Shown here: positions 62,685 through 64,000 of the stretch, piece by piece | Position numbering within the stretch: the stretch's first letter is position 1 | How the letters are laid out: each line of letters starts with the position of its first letter | Origin: Ecdyonurus torrentis | Taxonomy: Eukaryota > Arthropoda > Insecta > Ephemeroptera > Heptageniidae | Direction of reading: 5' to 3' | Assembly: GCA_949318235.1 (NCBI GenBank) | Contig: CASGGR010000038.1 | Span: 248,001-312,000, forward strand | Length of the DNA: 64,000 nucleotides | Made by a program: the position numbers and the translations under genes | Notes under the pieces: model-generated | Databases searched by the model: none | Told to the model about the DNA's origin: nothing | What the model saw: the letters and a program-made list of their open reading frames with translations, nothing else

Positions 62685-64000
62685 TCATGACTTGGTTTGG
62701 CTACATGATGAGTGAAAACTAAAATTGTCAATAACCCAAAAAGTATGCGTCGAAGCAAAAAAGTTCAAGACATCTTTTTTGTAGAGAATTGAAAAACCTA
62801 TGATATAAGTCAAATTTGATGTCTGTAGCATTCTTAGTTTTTGAGAAATCATCAAAACTAGTTTTAATCGTGTAAAAAGTATGATTAAAAACATTCAATA
62901 ACATTTGGTTCTTGAAATAGACACTTTGTTTCATGACTTGGTTTGGCTACATGATGAGTAAAAACTAAAGTAGTCAATAACCCAAAAAGTATGCGTCGGA
63001 GCAAAAAAGTTCAAGATATCTTTTTTGTAGAGAATTGAAAAACCTATGTCATAAGTTAAATTTGATGTCTGTAGCATTCTTAGTTTTTGAGCAATCATCA
63101 AAACTAGTTTTAATCGTGTAAAAAGTATGATTTTTATCATTCAATAACATTTGGTTCTTGAAATAGACACTTTGTTTCATGACTTGGTTTTACTACATGA
63201 TAAGTAAAAACTAAAATTGTCAATAACCCAAAAAGTATGCGTCGGAGCAAAAAAGTTTAAGACATCTTTTTTGTAGAGAATTAAAAAACCTATGTTATAA
63301 GTCAAATTTGATGTCTGTAGCATTCTTAGTTTTTGAGAAATCATCAAAACTAGTTTTAATCGTGTAAAAAGTATGATTCAAAACATTCAATAACATTTGG
63401 TTCTTGAAATAGAAACTTTGTTTCATGACTTGGTTTGGCTACATGATGAGTGAAAACTAAAATTGTCAATAACCCAAAAAGTATGCGTCGAAGCAAAAAA
63501 GTTCAAGACATCTTTTTTGTAGAGAATTAAAAAACGTATGTTATAAGTCAAATTTGATGTCTGTAGCATTCTTAGTTTTTGAGAAATCATCAAAAGTAGT
63601 TTTAATCGTGTAAAAAGTATGATTCAAAACATTCAATAACATTTGGTTCTTGAAATAGAAACTTTGTTTCATGACTTGGTTTGGCTACATGATGAGTGAA
63701 AACTAAAATTGTCAATAACCCAAAAAGTATGCGTCGAAGCAAAAAAGTTCAAGACATCTTTTTTGTAGAGAATTGAAAAACCTATGTCATAAGTCAAATT
63801 TGATGTCTGTAGCATTCTTAGTTTTTGAGAAATCATCAAAACTAGTTTTAATCGTGTAAAAAGTATGATTCAAAACATTCAATAACATTTGGTTCTTGAA
63901 ATAGAAACTTTGTTTCATGACTTGGTTTGGCTACATGATGAGTGAAAACTAAAATTGTCAATAACCCAAAAAGTATGCGTCGAAGCAAAAAAGTTCAAGA
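62685..64000 (+). repeat. Start of a further block, cut by the window edge
   Basis: This starts as the preceding blocks do (tatgatataag, gtaaaaactaaagtag) but goes directly to gagcaatc/gatttttatc and a ggttttactac copy, omitting the attggttttattc and tttcctgac monomers. The order then resembles the 5-monomer block at 37094. A private gataagtaaaaac lies at about 63200. The last 44 bp (63957-64000) are an incomplete monomer. Confidence 0.85.

Larger units (their letters stand above)
1..64000 (+). repeat. Satellite DNA array, 246 bp monomer, 260 complete copies
   Basis: The same unit, recognisable by its opening gtcaataaccc, returns every 246 bp from base 1 to base 63957, always in the same orientation. 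The only length changes are one 231 bp copy (2461-2691) and eleven 247 bp copies. No spacer, inverted copy, transposon or unique sequence interrupts it. Copies differ at a limited set of sites: g/a in cgtcggagc, c/t in aagacatc, gaattg/gacttg/gaatta, tatgtcataag/ttataag/atataag, gagaaatc/gagcaatc, actagttttaatc/gtagtcttaatc/ttggttttattc, and gattaaaaac/gattcaaaac/gatttttatc. Such an array fits classical eukaryotic satellite DNA kept homogeneous by unequal exchange and conversion. Chromosomal location and species cannot be read from the sequence. Both array ends lie outside the window. Confidence 0.99.

Noticed and set aside
1..64000. Hundreds of short minus-strand open frames (68, 69 or 81 codons) as real genes
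   Set aside because: They are the same segment of a tandem monomer. Variants are mostly amino-acid-changing, many copies lose the start or stop, bases outside the frame are equally conserved, and no domain is recognisable.
1..64000. CRISPR array
   Set aside because: The unit is 246 bp and contiguous. There are no variable spacers between short repeats and no cas genes.
1..64000. Tandem transposon or retroelement fragments
   Set aside because: I see no terminal repeats, target-site duplications, polymerase or integrase-like frame, or tRNA-primer site. The periodicity is strict.
1..64000. Telomeric or interstitial telomere repeats, simple-sequence microsatellites
   Set aside because: No run of TTAGGG, TTTAGGG or TTAGG type repeats and no long mono- or dinucleotide tract beyond 6-7 bases.
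1..64000. Bacterial promoters or terminators from the AT-rich motifs and T-tracts
   Set aside because: T6 tracts have no preceding GC-rich stem, and -10-like words are expected by chance at 70% AT.
1..64000. The whole array as an assembly collapse or expansion artefact
   Set aside because: Private changes distinguish the duplicated blocks (for example 15119, 15277, 25309, 27808, 46925, 56429, 60077), which argues against simple copying by software. True copy number still needs long reads.

Overview
The whole 64 kb window is a single uninterrupted satellite DNA array. It is built from a 246 bp monomer repeated head-to-tail, all copies in one orientation. Counting from the first base gives 260 complete monomers plus a final 44 bp partial one starting at 63957. 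The arithmetic closes exactly: 260 x 246, minus one 15 bp deletion near 2584, plus eleven 1 bp insertions. I find no credible protein gene, RNA gene, mobile element, CRISPR array or unique-sequence island, and neither edge of the array lies in the window.

The monomer is AT-rich (about 30% G+C by hand count of the copy at 247-492). A typical pair of variants differs at roughly 5-15 positions, and most variants are combinations of about a dozen recurring diagnostic sites. A tandem array of this size and homogeneity points to a eukaryotic genome and to constitutive heterochromatin (centromeric, pericentromeric, subtelomeric or a knob). I do not recognise the monomer and cannot assign a lineage; plant and invertebrate are both possible.

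The informative layer is the order of variant monomers, which shows nested higher-order repeats (HORs) and no single fixed HOR. Region 1 (1 to about 9.3 kb) mixes variants with 5-monomer and 7-monomer duplications. Region 2 (about 9.3-36 kb) is built from a 14-monomer block (3445 bp, four copies, two adjacent), a 21-monomer block (5167 bp, three copies about 8611 bp apart), a 6.4 kb duplication and a 3-monomer module. Near 36-38 kb the variant vocabulary changes. Region 3 (about 37-47.7 kb) has a 5-monomer block (1230 bp, three copies) and a 9-monomer block (2214 bp). Region 4 (about 47.7-64 kb) repeats much of 45.5-52.6 kb at 54.1-61.0 kb and carries a block present as 11-, 10- and 9-monomer versions. 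Several junctions read as products of unequal crossing-over.

An open frame of 69 codons on the minus strand recurs in most copies because 246 is divisible by 3. Its variants are mostly amino-acid-changing or destroy the start, so I do not call it a gene. Block coordinates below use an arbitrary phase within the monomer.
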